Shown here one piece after another: positions 44,003-56,092 of a stretch of DNA of 64,000 nucleotides. Position 1 is the first letter of the stretch. Each line of letters opens with the position of its first letter. The translations under genes and the position numbers were made by a program. A model generated the notes under the pieces. That model was given only the letters and a program-made list of their open reading frames with translations. It made no database searches and was not told where the DNA came from. The DNA lies in contig NC_050474.1 of assembly GCF_013373865.1 (NCBI RefSeq), positions 13,207,045 through 13,271,044 of the forward strand, given 5' to 3'. The DNA comes from Monomorium pharaonis (Eukaryota; Arthropoda; Insecta; Hymenoptera; Formicidae).

Positions 44003-46703
44003 CTGTAAAAGACATTATCGAGATAAATAAAACCAATAGTCACAAGAGAAATTCAACATTATTGTGGTCCTCACTCTTTAAGTGTGGCACAAAATGCAAA
44101 AATAGTATACATATATACAGAATGATTTAGATGACAATTTATATAGTATAATTTATAAAGATTTACAAAGTTATTTAATATGAATTTAATATTTTAAAAA
44201 TATAGAATTTCAAAATAATGAATTCAATATAGCACAATTCATAAAAAATTGTATGAGTTTTATTTCATATATCGTCGATTAATAATTCCGAAGTTGCCGA
44301 ATTTGATGTTAAATATAATAAATAAAAAAAATCAATGTAATAGAATAATTCTTCATATTTTAATAATCATCATATAAACTTTCATCCTGCATCTATACAT
44401 ACGTAGTTTTTAAAACGCTAATTCACAAATTCTATGTTAAAATTGCATATTTTTAAATAACATTTTAAATACAAGAAAAAATTTTACAAAATTTGAAATA
44501 TATTGTGTTATCCACAAGTATGCACAATTTAAAACCAATGTTTTACAAATTTATCAGTTTCTTTATCTCCGAAATTAGCTGCTAAAAATTAAAATTTTTA
44601 AATATAAAATATTTACCCCAAAATATATACAAAAAAAGAAGCAGCCTTTGCACTTTGTTTTTTTTCAGTTTTATATATATTATATTTATTTTTTTTTTTC
44701 TAAAGGTAAGTATATCGATAAGAAAGAGTCAGTTCCTATGACTTTGATGTATGTTGTCAAAGTTCTGACTTTAACTAAGGCTCAAAAAGTTTTAGCTGTC
44801 ACTCGTTCTTTATTAAAGTTATTAATAAAAAAATTGAGAAATATATAAGTGTACACACGCATACGTATTACACATATGCACAAATACATATAGATATATA
44901 TAGATATACACTTGAATAAGGAAAAGGGTGCACCTATCTCTCTGCATCCCCTCCCAATAATATTTATAATTGTTTAGAGAAATAATGAAATTCATCTAAA
45001 AAAAATAAATTTTTTTGAATAAAAATACAGCATAATACTATTTATAATGCTTTTTATTAATTTCATAAACAATAATTTTTGTAAGGCAAATTACAAAAAA
45101 CTCAAGCTGAATAATGCAGAACTATCGTCAATAGTGCTGCAAATTGTTAGCACAACACTTTCCTGCGAAATGTGCTACTATGACTATTTAAAACTTTAAC
45201 ATAAAACTATTAATTATTAAAATTTTGTCCTAAAATTTTATACAATTATGAAATTAGCTTGAAATAAAACAATTGTTAACAAATAATTTTCAATATCTCT
45301 TTTTATTTTAGAAAAGAATGTATCGTGCTGAAATGTGACTTAGGACTTTTTCAATTTTCTTATATTAAAATTGTGAAACATTTTTTTTATCTGGCACTAT
45401 AGAACTGTCAAAAATAGTAATAAAGTTGTCAGTGTTTTATAAAAATTGATATAATATCGTGCCAACTTTACAAACACGTATAAAATGAACTTCACTAAAA
45501 GCGCAAAATTTATTCTCTGTCCACTAAAAGATTCAGTTCAAAATGCACATAAATAAGACAAAGTGGGAAGAGTGTAATATTTATGGATGTAAAAATATCA
45601 GGACAAAATATAAGTGGGGAGGTATGGATTGGAGGAGTAGGACGAAGGGACCACTAAAACGGCGATAGATATTAAATGATTTAACGAACGAGATTTTGTT
45701 TTTTTTTCTTAACACTAAAAATTTTCTATTTTTGCAGTTTCTTACAACAGCAACAGTTCAGCTACTAAATCTTCTGATCAACGTTTTATATATCATGTTA
45801 AATACCGCTCAAAATAACCACTGTTAACACTGAAATACATATAGGTATTACTAAATACTAAAATACTCGTTGACAGTCGAACACGAGGGAAGGATAAACA
45901 ATATTGAAGCTGCTACCTATCCTTATCGTATAGTTTGAAAACTAAAAAAAAAAGATTCAAATTTATTGTTTTGCATCACATCTGATCACATCATATAATG
46001 GTATCACATTTTAGCTGTTTTTTTTATGTTAATAACGCTTGTAAGCATTACTTGTTCTTGTTTTTATATTTGATAAACAATGAGCGGGCTTAATAAACTC
46101 TTATGGGAAAATTTTGTCTAATACACAGCATTGATGACCGTTCTAAAATCAGAAACTACATAGCCAAAATTCAATATGGCGTCAGCTCGTAAGTGTGCCA
46201 TGTGGTGGTGGTTAGGCCGTGGTTATCCTGGTGAACCAACTTGACTAACTATAGACACAAATTAGACTTATATTAGACTCGTTTTAAATGCGTTTTGGAC
46301 GTCAGAACGTCCATTTGTTTCATTTTTAGACCTGTTTTAGTCAAATATCTGTCTATATATTGCTTAAATATTGTCTACACTATCGAAAAATGCTGTTTAA
46401 TTAGTCTAAGACTTGTCTAATTTATTCCAGGATAGCGAATCTAGTAAACAAAAATGTGAACGTTTCACTTTTCTTGTAGCAAATCGTTCACTCAATTAAA
46501 ATAAGTAAATCATAAAAGCATTATGTGGCAGTTCTTTTCCACATCGTCCTCTCGTAGCAAAGGAAGCTGATTATTACTTGCCTTAATCGTGCTGCGAGTG
46601 GTCTTTATGTAGCGCGTCGGCTGCACTTTACTCTTGAGAGAGTTGAGTCGCCTACTGGCCCATCGACGGCGCCGCGCACTAACTATACTAGACATTTTAT
46701 ATT
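44003..46703. other. Intron or intergenic sequence, no exon recognised
   Basis: AT-rich. The acceptor of the hnRNP exon is at 44003, so this begins as its intron. A short minus-strand frame at 46510-46695 (SSIVSARRRRWASRRLNS...) begins with ATG and is Arg-rich and GC-rich. It abuts a TIR element and I cannot support it as a gene. Confidence 0.4.
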
Positions 46704-47740
46704 CCCAGATAGCACAGAGATAAACAGAAATTCATAAAGAAATCATTTTAAACTTGCAGAAAAATGAATACATAAAAAATTCTTGAGAAATTAGCCACAA
46801 TTAGTTCACATTGAAGTATTCCTTAAGAGTTCATTGCAATGAATACCTCGCGATTTATTATTTGGAATACTTTGAGTATTTATCAGAAATTACTCGAGTT
46901 TGGATAATCTCAATTACATTTTTACAATTATATATCGCTTAATAAATGCTAATTTATACTTTTATACACGAAATATGCTATATATAATTAACAAACCAAT
47001 TAATATACAATTTAAGAGCGTGTTGATCTGCAACGACAGAGTGTCGCGTTCCGTTTCACGCATGATGTGCATGATGCAACATTCATCCTCGTTTGTGCTA
47101 ACTATACATATGTTTCATCCTTCTGATAACATCTATTGTGATAATTTATAACAAATATATATGCATAAACAAGAAGTGTTCATGGATCATCACAAAGCGT
47201 TAAGATGCGTACATCTTCGAAGTCAAGCAACATCAGCGATGGTTGACACTTGGATGGGTAACCGTTTTTTCAAGTACAGAAATTAAACATGCTTTAACAA
47301 GTACGACTGTGATTTCGATGAAACATGATATAGTCTTCTTACTCTTACAAAATTACCGTAGAAATAATTAGACTTTTTTATTTGTTGTTCAAGTTTTTTT
47401 GCAATATTCAGAAACTTTTAAAAATGCTTAGTAGAAATATTAAAAAATTTTTTTAATTAATCAGAATTTTTCATTTTTTAAATTTTTCTGAAAAACGTTC
47501 CAATTATAAAAATCGGAACATTTAACAGAAATCTTGAAAAAATTTTTTTAAATTTCGTTTGAGATGTCTACTTGGAGAAATTCTAATGAATACTTTAAGA
47601 AGTTCTAAGGAATTCGAATCATGGTACATGTAACTTCCTGCGTTATTCTTAAAGTATTCTTCTATGAATTCCTCAGGAATTACTGTTCAGAAAGGAAGAC
47701 TATTTTATAAATTCTTTAAGAAGACACTGTGCTATCTGGG
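46704..47740. mobile_element. CCCAGATAGCACAG TIR element, 1.04 kb
   Basis: Perfect 14-bp inverted ends CCCAGATAGCACAG (46704) and CTGTGCTATCTGGG (to 47740). AT-rich interior with no transposase. It contains a 5S rRNA-like segment (47175-47305). The CCCAGATAG end is shared with the elements at 54125 and 62537. Confidence 0.75.
47175..47305 (+). mobile_element. 5S rRNA-like repeat, copy 1
   Basis: The core AAGTCAAGCAACATCAGCG...ACTTGGATGGGTAACCG (about 47220-47264) closely matches the internal promoter half of insect 5S rRNA (AAGTTAAGCAAC...CTTGGATGGGTGACCG). It is followed by a second, weaker GAAATTAAACATG block. It shares an upstream GTGTTCATGGATCATCAC with copy 2 at 53705. It is not a functional 5S gene. 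It may be a SINE3-like repeat or a chimeric pseudogene. Confidence 0.65.
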
Positions 47741-48541
47741 TTAATTCCGGACTGTATCTGGATATTTAGTACAAAATCTGTCTAGTTATGTCTATTCGAT
47801 CAAAATATACATCTAGCATTTGTCCGTATTGTCTAACTTTTATCAAGTTGACCCATCAGGGTTAAACAAATCTTAAATATAATTTAGGTAAATTGCTGCC
47901 TTAAATTGTTAAATATTTTGACTAGTTTTCAAAAATTTATAATAAAGAGTAGACACCAATTTTTTTTATAAATCTTGGACTAAATCTGGATGGATTCTAT
48001 CCAAATAATCTGGACTAGATTTGGCCATAATCTCGACGCAGTATTTTTGCGACAACTTTGACAAAATCTAGATGGACTACTAAACGTTTTATACTAATTC
48101 CAAATTATATCTAAACGTTTACATGTACAAAATCTATTTAGTTATGCCTATTTGGTCAAAAATTTGTCTGGTATGCATCTAGTACTTATTTATACTGTCC
48201 AATTGTTGTCAAGATGGCCTGTCAGGGTAAGTCTGCCAGGTGTATTAAACGGTAAAAATTTATGTTATAAGAGTTTATTGAGCCGTGTCGGTTACTGGGT
48301 GTGTCTAAGGACAGGATCTGTCTAAGGACAAAGTTTCTTTGCAATTTATTAAGCCGCATAGTCGAGTGTGTCTAATGAGATTTCTTAGAGTAAATTAATA
48401 AGCTTTTTAAGGGTAAATTAGAGTATAATAACCATACAGAGAAGATGATCAATAGCTATAATTTCTCCAATAATTACAAAATAATGTGTTTTTGTAATTA
48501 TTTTCAAAGATAATCGATATTTATTGTAATTTATGTGCGTA
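47741..48541. other. No gene seen
   Basis: AT-rich, with several diverged copies of a phrase built on TCTAGTTATGTCTATTYGGTCAAAA (near 47780 and 48138) and TGTCTAAGGACA. This is probably an old degenerate repeat. Confidence 0.35.
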
Positions 48542-48543
48542 TA

Positions 48544-48745
48544 CACAGAAAGAAAAAGTAATATAGCCAATAACATATGTGATTGTGGGCTGCCAACTAC
48601 ATAAAATACTCGATACAATAATATTTGCTATTAATGCAAGTACGATGTTGATACTGCAATAGCATATATTATTGTATTGAGTATATCTGTAATTGGGAGG
48701 CCGCAATAACATATCTTATTGAATATATTACTTTTTTTTTCAGTG
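48544..48745. mobile_element. Tc1/mariner-type hairpin MITE, 202 bp
   Basis: Ends CACAGAAAGAAAAAGTAATA and the inverted TATTACTTTTTTTTTCAGTG extend about 45 bp. It is flanked by TA on both sides (48542-48543, 48746-48747). Confidence 0.8.
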
Positions 48746-49751
48746 TACTAATCGACATAACAATATTGTGGATATTATATCACGTTTTTATTTTTAACTG
48801 CCTGTAAAGTTTTCATAATTCCTTATTTTGTCCGCGTTCACTATTTACTATAATCATTTTTGCAATAAAACTTTTTCTGTATGAAACAATGTTTTTTCGT
48901 GTTTGCCTATTTCAAAAGGCAAACCGCGATTTCGGCGGCTTCGTGTCTTTGTCACCGATCAAAAAAGTCGTGAGATCTGAGATACCGCTATTACAATTAC
49001 TTTTACAAAAAATCGCCGCTTAGACCTTATATGTTCAAATTTCGTTCAAATGAGCACTCGCTATAGAAAGGCTGGTACAACATTTCTGTGTGTAAAAATC
49101 ACAAGACACTACAGTGTGGCGAGTGTCATTTGTAACCATGAAAATATTTTAATAATTTTTTTTACTTTAAAAATATATTCTATATTAAAAAAAAACATTT
49201 AATTTTTTATCAAAATGAAAAAAATTTATTGTCTATTTTTTTATTTTTTATCAACTATCGTTTTTTCCAACTTTCATTTGTCATAATAATTACTTTCTAA
49301 ACTATACCTAAAATATCGGTTCTAAATCTATCTTTTACCTTTCCAAAACTGTCCAGTTTTTTAAAACTCGTTAAAAATTGACAAAAATACGATAAATTAA
49401 AAAAAAAGTCATTTTTGCGATTTTTTTGAACCTTATTTTGTTTAAGTTAATGTTTTACGTGTTTAATAATAATTAATACTATTACGGATTACACCATTGT
49501 CCTTGTAAAAAAACGAAGAAATTCATATAGTACAATATTGATTTCAATTCAATGCAACACGTTTAAAAACGAATGGGGTACATTTTTTAACCGGGTAAAA
49601 CCCGGTAAAATGCTTTGTTTTGATTCGTATATTTATAGTATGTCATTAGAAACAGTGGAAACTGTGGACCATCATCTATAAAGTAGTCGATAGTTTATGC
49701 TATTTGGCACGAAAAACTGCAAAAGAATTAATTAATTATTAAATATTAATA
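48746..49751. other. No gene seen
   Basis: AT-rich unique-looking sequence. I find no element ends or coding signal. A short GGGTAAAACCCGGTAAAA phrase at about 49600 is the only GC feature. Confidence 0.35.
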
Positions 49752-49759
49752 AAAATATT

Positions 49760-50595
49760 CAAGGTTGGGTAAGTTAATATATTTTTTACTAAATTAAATT
49801 AAAGTTAATGGATTATAAAATTAATTCAGTTAAGTTAAAAGTTACATAAATAAAAAACTAACTCGGTTAAAGTTAAGATTAATTCAACTCAAGTTAAAGT
49901 AAAAGTTAATTTTGAGCTTTATTTGTATTTAATTAAAACGCCATATAATTTATTAAAATAAAATTACCAATATTATTACCAATATCGATCATCAAATATA
50001 TTTAATATTTTAATTGTAAATTAAGTTATAATATCAATTACACAAGCACACAAAAATTAAAAAGTTGTCTGAACAGAATACTCCACTTTATGTATTTTGA
50101 GCCACTAAACATAAATCCGGTGTCAGAATTGTCCATTATTTACCATTTTCCGCGTGCAGTAAAATTATGATCTTCAAGGTTTTTAAAGTCATTTTTTCGT
50201 TTTAAAAAAAAGATGGAGCTATTCTGGATTCGTGTTCAACACGCCAAAATACATAAAAAATTCCCTAGTGGAGTATTTTGTTTAGATGACTTTTTACTTT
50301 TTGTGTGCCTGTGTTATATGATAACAAAAAAATGTTTTTATGCAGGAATGTATTTTTATTTTATAATTTTTTTCTTTCGCCCAGATAAAATTTTTAATTT
50401 AAAAACAAGTTAATAAGTTATAAGTTAATGTTTCAAGTTAATAAGTTTATGTTTCAAAAATAATTCGTTAAAGTTAAAAATTAAATCACTTAAAATTAAC
50501 TAAATTAAATTAAAAGTTATACTAAATTAAATAAAAGTTAATTTTTTAACTTTATAAGTAATTTTCAACTTTTTAACTAATTATTACCCACTCTG
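49760..50595. mobile_element. hAT-type element with 8-bp TSD
   Basis: Starts CAAGGTTGGGTAAGTTAA and ends TTATTACCCACTCTG, flanked by AAAATATT at 49752-49759 and 50596-50603 (perfect). The interior repeats AAAGTTAA/TTAACTTT phrases and matches the element at 61374-61898. A second insertion lies within it (50041-50313). Confidence 0.88.
50041..50313. mobile_element. Nested MITE, 273 bp
   Basis: Inverted ends CACAAGCACACAAAAATTAA and ACTTTTTGTGTGCCTGTG continue to GAATACTCCACT and AGTGGAGTATTTTG. It is absent from the sister hAT copy at 61650, which gives the empty site. It is related to the ends of the element at 54667-56545. Confidence 0.75.
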
Positions 50596-50689
50596 AAAAT
50601 ATTTAGAGATAAATATCTCCCTACTTTATCTTCAATTTACATTCTTTCTCAAAGCATCCTTTAATTCTATATCTTAGAATTAAAGAAAA

Positions 50690-50852
50690 AGTAACGAAAA
50701 GTAATATTTTCAACGTTACTTTTAAGTAACGGTAACGCGTACTTTTAAAAAGTACTTTTTACAATCAGTAACGGTAACGGTAACTTTTTACCGAAGATAA
50801 CGGTAATGGTAACGCAACGCGTTACTTTTAAAAAGTAACTTTTCCAACTCTG
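50690..50852. mobile_element. hAT right-end fragment
   Basis: A run of AGTAACGGTAACG phrases ending ACGCGTTACTTTTAAAAAG, then TAACTTTTCCAACTCTG. It is the same terminal type as the hAT copy at 54996-56092. I could not find its left end. Confidence 0.6.
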
Positions 50853-52061
50853 TCAAACGTCGTTTATTTAATAAACTAATTTGTCAGAAAGTCGATTAAC
50901 TTATTTATTGTTTATCATTTTAAATTTAAATATAAAATAAAAATTTAAAACATTAATAAGAATAAAAAATATATTTTTCATCGATTGGTATATTTTTATT
51001 AAAAAATTGCTATTTAATTTCAAAGATACTTTCCAGTTGGTGTTGAATTATTGAATAAAATATAACATGAAAGTTTAACGACAACGAGAATGAAATCTTA
51101 AATACTGCGCATTGCCATCTTTAGACTGTTGCTTAGTTATGAAAAATAAAAATAAAGCCCATTCACATGTGACAAAGAAAAGAAGGTTGATGGAGCAAAC
51201 GTTGCCAAGTGTTGCCTCATATAGTTACATTGCAGAAACGTTGTAACATTAGTTGCAATGTAATATTACAGAAACTTTACAGAACAATTATAATATTCCG
51301 TACAATTATAATATTCCATCAAAATGATTCAGAATAATTATAGAAATATTAAATACCCAACAATTATATATATTTATAAAATTGGCACAGCATTCTAATT
51401 ACGAAGTCTTGTGCAAGAAAGCGGGAAGCGACGGTACGAATTTAATGTTGTTGAGTCGAAATATTGGTACAGATTAAAAGCTGCCGAAGTACGCAATATT
51501 ACAAAGTCAATAGAAATTAGAGCTGCGTTTGAAAACCTCACTTGAGTGTCTTCATATATCAGATTATGTTTCTGAACGCAATTTTGCCGATTGTTTCGAC
51601 CAAAAATAATTTTTTCGCTACCTGTGCACCGAAAGTGGTCCTTTTTTCAAACTTACAATATTGTTGCGTGCGAGCTCCGTTGTGAATACAAGCTTCATAT
51701 TAGAAAAAATCAATATATCGATCGCCGATGTCAGCTGACAATCGTAGTCTTCGCTTTGTAATGAAGTTGAAGTTTTGGTGATTCTTGAGCTGTCAAGCTC
51801 AAGCATTTGTGTGTTTTAAAATAAATTCCGTTCTCTTAAGTAACGTGCCGTTTCATTTTGTGTACGCGGTCAAGGTGCTCGAGAGGGCGCGATCGAGTCG
51901 CGGGAAGCGCTATAGTATATATATTATGTGTATGACAATGTGTTAAATTTTTACCTTATAATGTAATATATTATAATGTTTATAACAGCACACATTGTAA
52001 TATTTCTGTAACGTTTCAATGCAATATTTTTAAAGACAGACATTTCAACGTTGCTGCAATC
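50853..52061. other. No gene recognised
   Basis: AT-rich to 51400. At 51420-51900 the sequence is GC-richer, and a minus-strand open stretch (51618-51806) contains CQLTSAIDILI, faintly like the protease region of LTR-element polyproteins. Too weak to call. Confidence 0.3.
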
Positions 52062-52345
52062 GGGAGTGTCCCAGATGCGCACAGTAATAAACGCGCACAG
52101 CAGGCTGAGTGAAACGGACACAGTAACAAACGGACACAGTGCGAAACAGACACAGACCAAATGCGCACCGACCAAACGGACACAGTAACAAATGTGCACG
52201 GACCAAATGCACACGGACCAAATGCGCACGGACCAAATGCGCACGGATCAAATGCGCACAAACTTACCACATGGGTTGCAACTTCTCAGGGCACCCATAC
52301 CGACGAGGTGGGTGCGGAAGGGGGGGAGGCAAAGCCCCCTTGCAC

Positions 52346-52396
<51 letters not shown>

Positions 52397-52553
52397 CATT
52401 CTCTGCACCACATGAGTTTGCGACTGTGTCCGTTTCGCTGTGCGCATTTGGTCTGTGCGCATTTGTTACTGTGTCCGTTTGGTCTGTGCGCATTTGGTCT
52501 GTGTCCGTTTCGCACTGTGTCCGTTTGTTACTGTACGCATCTGGGACTCACTC
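52062..52553. mobile_element. GTCCCAGATGCGC MITE with perfect 9-bp TSD
   Basis: GGGAGTGTCCCAGATGCGCA at the left and GTACGCATCTGGGACTCACTC at the right are inverted. Flanks GCTGCAATC are identical at 52053-52061 and 52554-52562. Arms are many ACCAAATGCGCACGG and GGACACAGT units, in opposite orientation on the two sides of a (GT)n run (52349-52391). Noncoding; the long open frames are repeat artefacts. Confidence 0.88.
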
Positions 52554-53704
52554 GCTGCAATCTTACAAAAAACATTTTGCAACTACCACGCAATATTACA
52601 ATCTTTCAGTGTAATGTCTATCCAGTAAGCAAGAAACATTGATCAACGTTTTTAAAATGTTAATTTTAGAGAAATTTCTTCAACATTATAATTTAATGCT
52701 TCATAAATATTTTTGAAATGTAATTTATTAATATTGCTGTCTTAATATTATTAAAATGTTTCAAAAACATTTATTAAACGCTATTAAATGTTATAACATA
52801 AAGTTTGATAAACATTTTAAAAATATTACTTAATATTACTGTCCTAATATCATAAAAATATTCTAAAAACATCAGGCACATGTGTTCTAAATGTTATTAA
52901 ACGTTATAACATAATCTTAAAATATTTAATAATACCTAATTTCTAAATAACTTACAGACATATAAATTAAAATATTTTTCATGTGTTTATAATACAAATT
53001 ATGTTACTATATAAGTTATTCAATTTTTATTTTTTGCCCGTACATATTTATATTTATGTTATATTTATACACATATATCAATCGAAATAACTACGCGCGT
53101 TTTTTTTAAATATAATTTTGATTCCTTGTCTTCCTGGTCTAGGAATCTGTTTTGTCTGTTGAATATCGCGTACTAATTATGTATTTGTCATGTGTTTTGT
53201 GTTGCTACGTTTATATAATTAATTAATGTTACACTAACTTTGTTATTAATTTAATGTTATGAATAACACCCTGGCGGAAAAAAATTTCTATGAATATCTA
53301 AAAATATTTACTAAAAGTAAAAATTTGTAGAATTTTTTATTGTTTTATACAAATATTATTTTTTATAAAAATTTTCAAAAAAATAACCACAAATTATTCT
53401 CTATTAATATTTTATAATTATATAGTTTTAGCTTCAGAAGAACAGAGCAAAGACATGATTTTATTATTCCACAAATTATTCCACATATATTATTTCGCAT
53501 ATGTAAAAATCAGTAAAAAAAACTGTAAATTTATATTTATTTATAAATATATATTTTTTTAAAGTAAAAGAATATAATGATTGAGAAGTAGCCTATTTGG
53601 GGAAAAAAAAATTATTTAACTTCAAGTTTCATCAATCTGACATCTATAAAACTGATCTACATATAACACTGATTTATATATAACAAATATGTATTCATGA
53701 GCAT
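52554..53704. other. No gene seen
   Basis: AT-rich. Between 52640 and 52930 phrases such as AAACATTTTAAAAATATT and TTAAACGTTATAACATAA recur, suggesting an old tandem or element remnant. Confidence 0.35.
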
Positions 53705-53870
53705 CAAGTGTTCATGGATCATCACGAAGTGTTAGGTTGCATACGGTTTTCAAAATCAAGCAACGTCGACGGTGGTCCACAGTTGGATGGGTAACAGTTT
53801 TTCTGATTGCAGAGATTAAGCAATGCCAAATGCGATTATGGTAGGATAACCGTGCTTGTTGAGAGACAAC
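53705..53870 (+). mobile_element. 5S rRNA-like repeat, copy 2
   Basis: AAATCAAGCAACGTCGACG...AGTTGGATGGGTAACAG (53753-53796) matches the 5S internal control region. A second block GAGATTAAGCAATGCC...GGATAACCG (about 53812-53851) matches the same 5S region again, so the unit looks dimeric. It shares its 5' lead GTGTTCATGGATCATCAC with 47178. Confidence 0.65.
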
Positions 53871-54124
53871 GTAAATTTAATTTTTTTTTACATTATAATT
53901 ATGTTATTTCAACATTTGCACAATGTTATTTTAACATTTTCGCAATGTTAAAAAAATATAAATGCAATATTATTTACTAATTTATAACATTGTAAATGTT
54001 ATTTCAACATTATCGAAACCTTCAATTAAAGCCAAAGTTTGTTCATAATAATGTTGTATACAACATTAAAAACATACTTGGAAACGTTACTATGTTAGTA
54101 AATAATATTAAAATAACGCTACAG

Positions 54125-54495
54125 CCCAGATAGCCAAGCGAGATTAAGCATATCGGACATATTAATGCACTGCATGTATGTTGTGAACTTCCCCACAATT
54201 TGCTGTCATTGTAATTTAACGTGGAACAAAGTTAACATCAGGAGAGCAAATAACCTTCATGAATTTATAAAATTATAACTGCATGCATTGAGGAATAATA
54301 AACTTGTCACATTGACAGCAATTGTGCATGCATGTTGACAACTTGCCGTCAGTTTGTTGAATTCTAATGTAGAATTTTATATGATGTCAGAACAACAGAC
54401 AGTTTGAGGAAACACCTTGGCTTTAGTTTGATAAAATTAATAGGGAATAAGTGACAGCAAAATAACAACACGTTGCCTTTATTTGGCTATCTGAG
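54125..54495. mobile_element. CCCAGATAG MITE, copy 1 (371 bp)
   Basis: CCCAGATAGCCAAGCGAG at the left and TTTGGCTATCTGAG at the right. It is about 95 percent identical by eye to 62537-62906 over its whole length. Noncoding. Confidence 0.8.
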
Positions 54496-54817
54496 AGTAA
54501 TGATTTTTTGCTTACTGGGTTATGCAGTGTTTTTGCAATTTTTCTGTGCTATATGAGGTATTGCCACGTTTTGACATATTCTATTGTTAATAACTGCAGA
54601 TACTTTAGTGTAGACAATGCAATATAGAATCTTGTGATAACAATAAATTCTATTGTGCATTAAATAACACAGGCACATAAAAAAATAAAAGTTGTGTGTC
54701 CAGCGGACTAGATCACGGTATCCTTATGGTTTTGTAATCGCTGAAGCCGAATCCAAAGTCCGTCTTGACTCATCAAATTAGGGTTCTTTCCTAACCTTAA
54801 AAAATAACCACCAAAGA

Positions 54818-54954
54818 GCCAGTTTTACAAACATCGGTTAACTGCTAACGGGAGGTTAATCGACTATCTATCTTTCTCTATATTATTATCTAAGGAGAAA
54901 CAGAAAATCTATTAACTTCGCGTTAGCAGTTAACCGACGTTTGTGAAACTGGCC
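54818..54954. mobile_element. Hairpin MITE, 137 bp
   Basis: GCCAGTTTTACAAACATCGG, then TTAACTGCTAACG, pairs with CGTTAGCAGTTAACCGACGT, then TTGTGAAACTGGC. CCAAAG flanks both sides, a probable short target duplication. Confidence 0.75.
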
Positions 54955-54995
54955 CAAAGTATACTTTTCGGACTAAACTATATATATATTCTTAA

Positions 54996-56092
54996 CAGGG
55001 TTGGAAAGTAACGCGTTACTTGTAACGCCGTTACCGTTATACATAGTTACTTTTTTTGGTAACTGACATGTAACGACATTACATTCTTTTCTGTAACTAT
55101 AACAATAATGTTACATTTTTCAGTAATGGTAACAAATTTAAAAGTTACTTTTACCGTTAGTTTTTATAGTTTGAATTTTCTACTTATGACATCATAATTT
55201 TTACATTTTCAATCTTCATTCAACCGATATTCATATTTAAAATTATCTTATAAAAACAGTTTTAAAATATCATGAATCATTGGCCGCGTTCAGTGAGCGC
55301 TCAGTAATTCTTTACTGATTGATTTCTGTTTCTAAATCCAACGAAGAACTAAAAGCAAGAACCAATCATATTAGAGAATCACTAAGTGCTCACTGATCCG
55401 TTTCGTCTGCTGGACGCGCCCAATTACAAAGCCGTAACTCTTATAAACAAATTATAAATATCGGCTTTTAAGTTTATTGCAAGACTGCCTAAAACTAAAA
55501 AAATATTCATTAAATTCAATACTACTCTACCAAGCAGCGCAGCTGTTGAGAAAATGTTTAGTATTGGTAATACTGTTTTATCACCTTGTAGAGATAATCT
55601 GAACAATGATATAATAAAATATCAACTTTTATTAAAATTTAATGAAAATTATCAATAAAATTAAACAAATTATATTTATATTTTGTAGAATAATTAATAA
55701 TTCTATATCCTAATCGGAATATTCCTTATAATTTTATACATTTTAAGAAAATTGTAAGTTTAATAAATTATATCAAGAATAAAAATATAAATTTGGTTAT
55801 ATTTATCAATTTAATTAACTAATACTTTCTTTATTTACATTTTAAACATTTTGAAACTTTGTTTAAAAAATTTTTTTATTTTGTAAACTTAAGAATGTGC
55901 AAATTTAATGTGTTGTTTACGTTAATATTAAAAAAATTTTTTATTTAATCTCGTCTTAGCATTAAAAAAAGTAACGGAAAAAGTAACGAATCGTTACTTC
56001 TTAAGTAACGGTAACGGTAACGAGTTACTTTTAAGAATCAGTACCGAGTAATGGTAACGAATGACTTTTAAAAAGTAACTTACCCATCCCTG
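54996..56092 (+). mobile_element. hAT element, 1.1 kb, with 8-bp TSD
   Basis: Starts CAGGGTTGGAAAGTAACG and ends AAAGTAACTTACCCATCCCTG. Perfect ATTCTTAA duplications are at 54988-54995 and 56093-56100. Subterminal TAACGGTAACG repeats are inverted at the two ends. It keeps a small transposase remnant (55482-55658), so it is an internal-deletion derivative. Confidence 0.93.
55482..55658 (+). pseudogene. hAT transposase C-terminal dimerisation remnant
   Basis: The frame reads ...KFNTTLPSSAAVEKMFSIGN, then TVLSPCRDNLNNDI, then YQLLLKFN, ending TAA 55656-55658. The PSSAAVE-FS-GN pattern is the signature of the hATC dimerisation domain at the C-terminus of hAT transposases. Everything upstream (BED finger, catalytic DDE) is missing. 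Confidence 0.88.

Noticed and set aside
44648..44848. Plus-strand frame near a GTAAGT site
   Set aside because: Hydrophobic AT-rich translation without a partner exon, within the inferred hnRNP intron.
46510..46695. ATG-initiated Arg-rich frame next to a TIR element, considered as a small exon
   Set aside because: No supporting splice pair or homology that I recognise, although its GC content is above background.
51618..51806. Minus-strand frame with CQLTSAIDILI, considered as an LTR-element protease fragment
   Set aside because: Only a few residues resemble the motif and neighbouring frames give nothing of pol.
53705..53870. Functional 5S rRNA gene
   Set aside because: Only the internal control region is similar. 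The outer stem is missing and the sequence is diverged.
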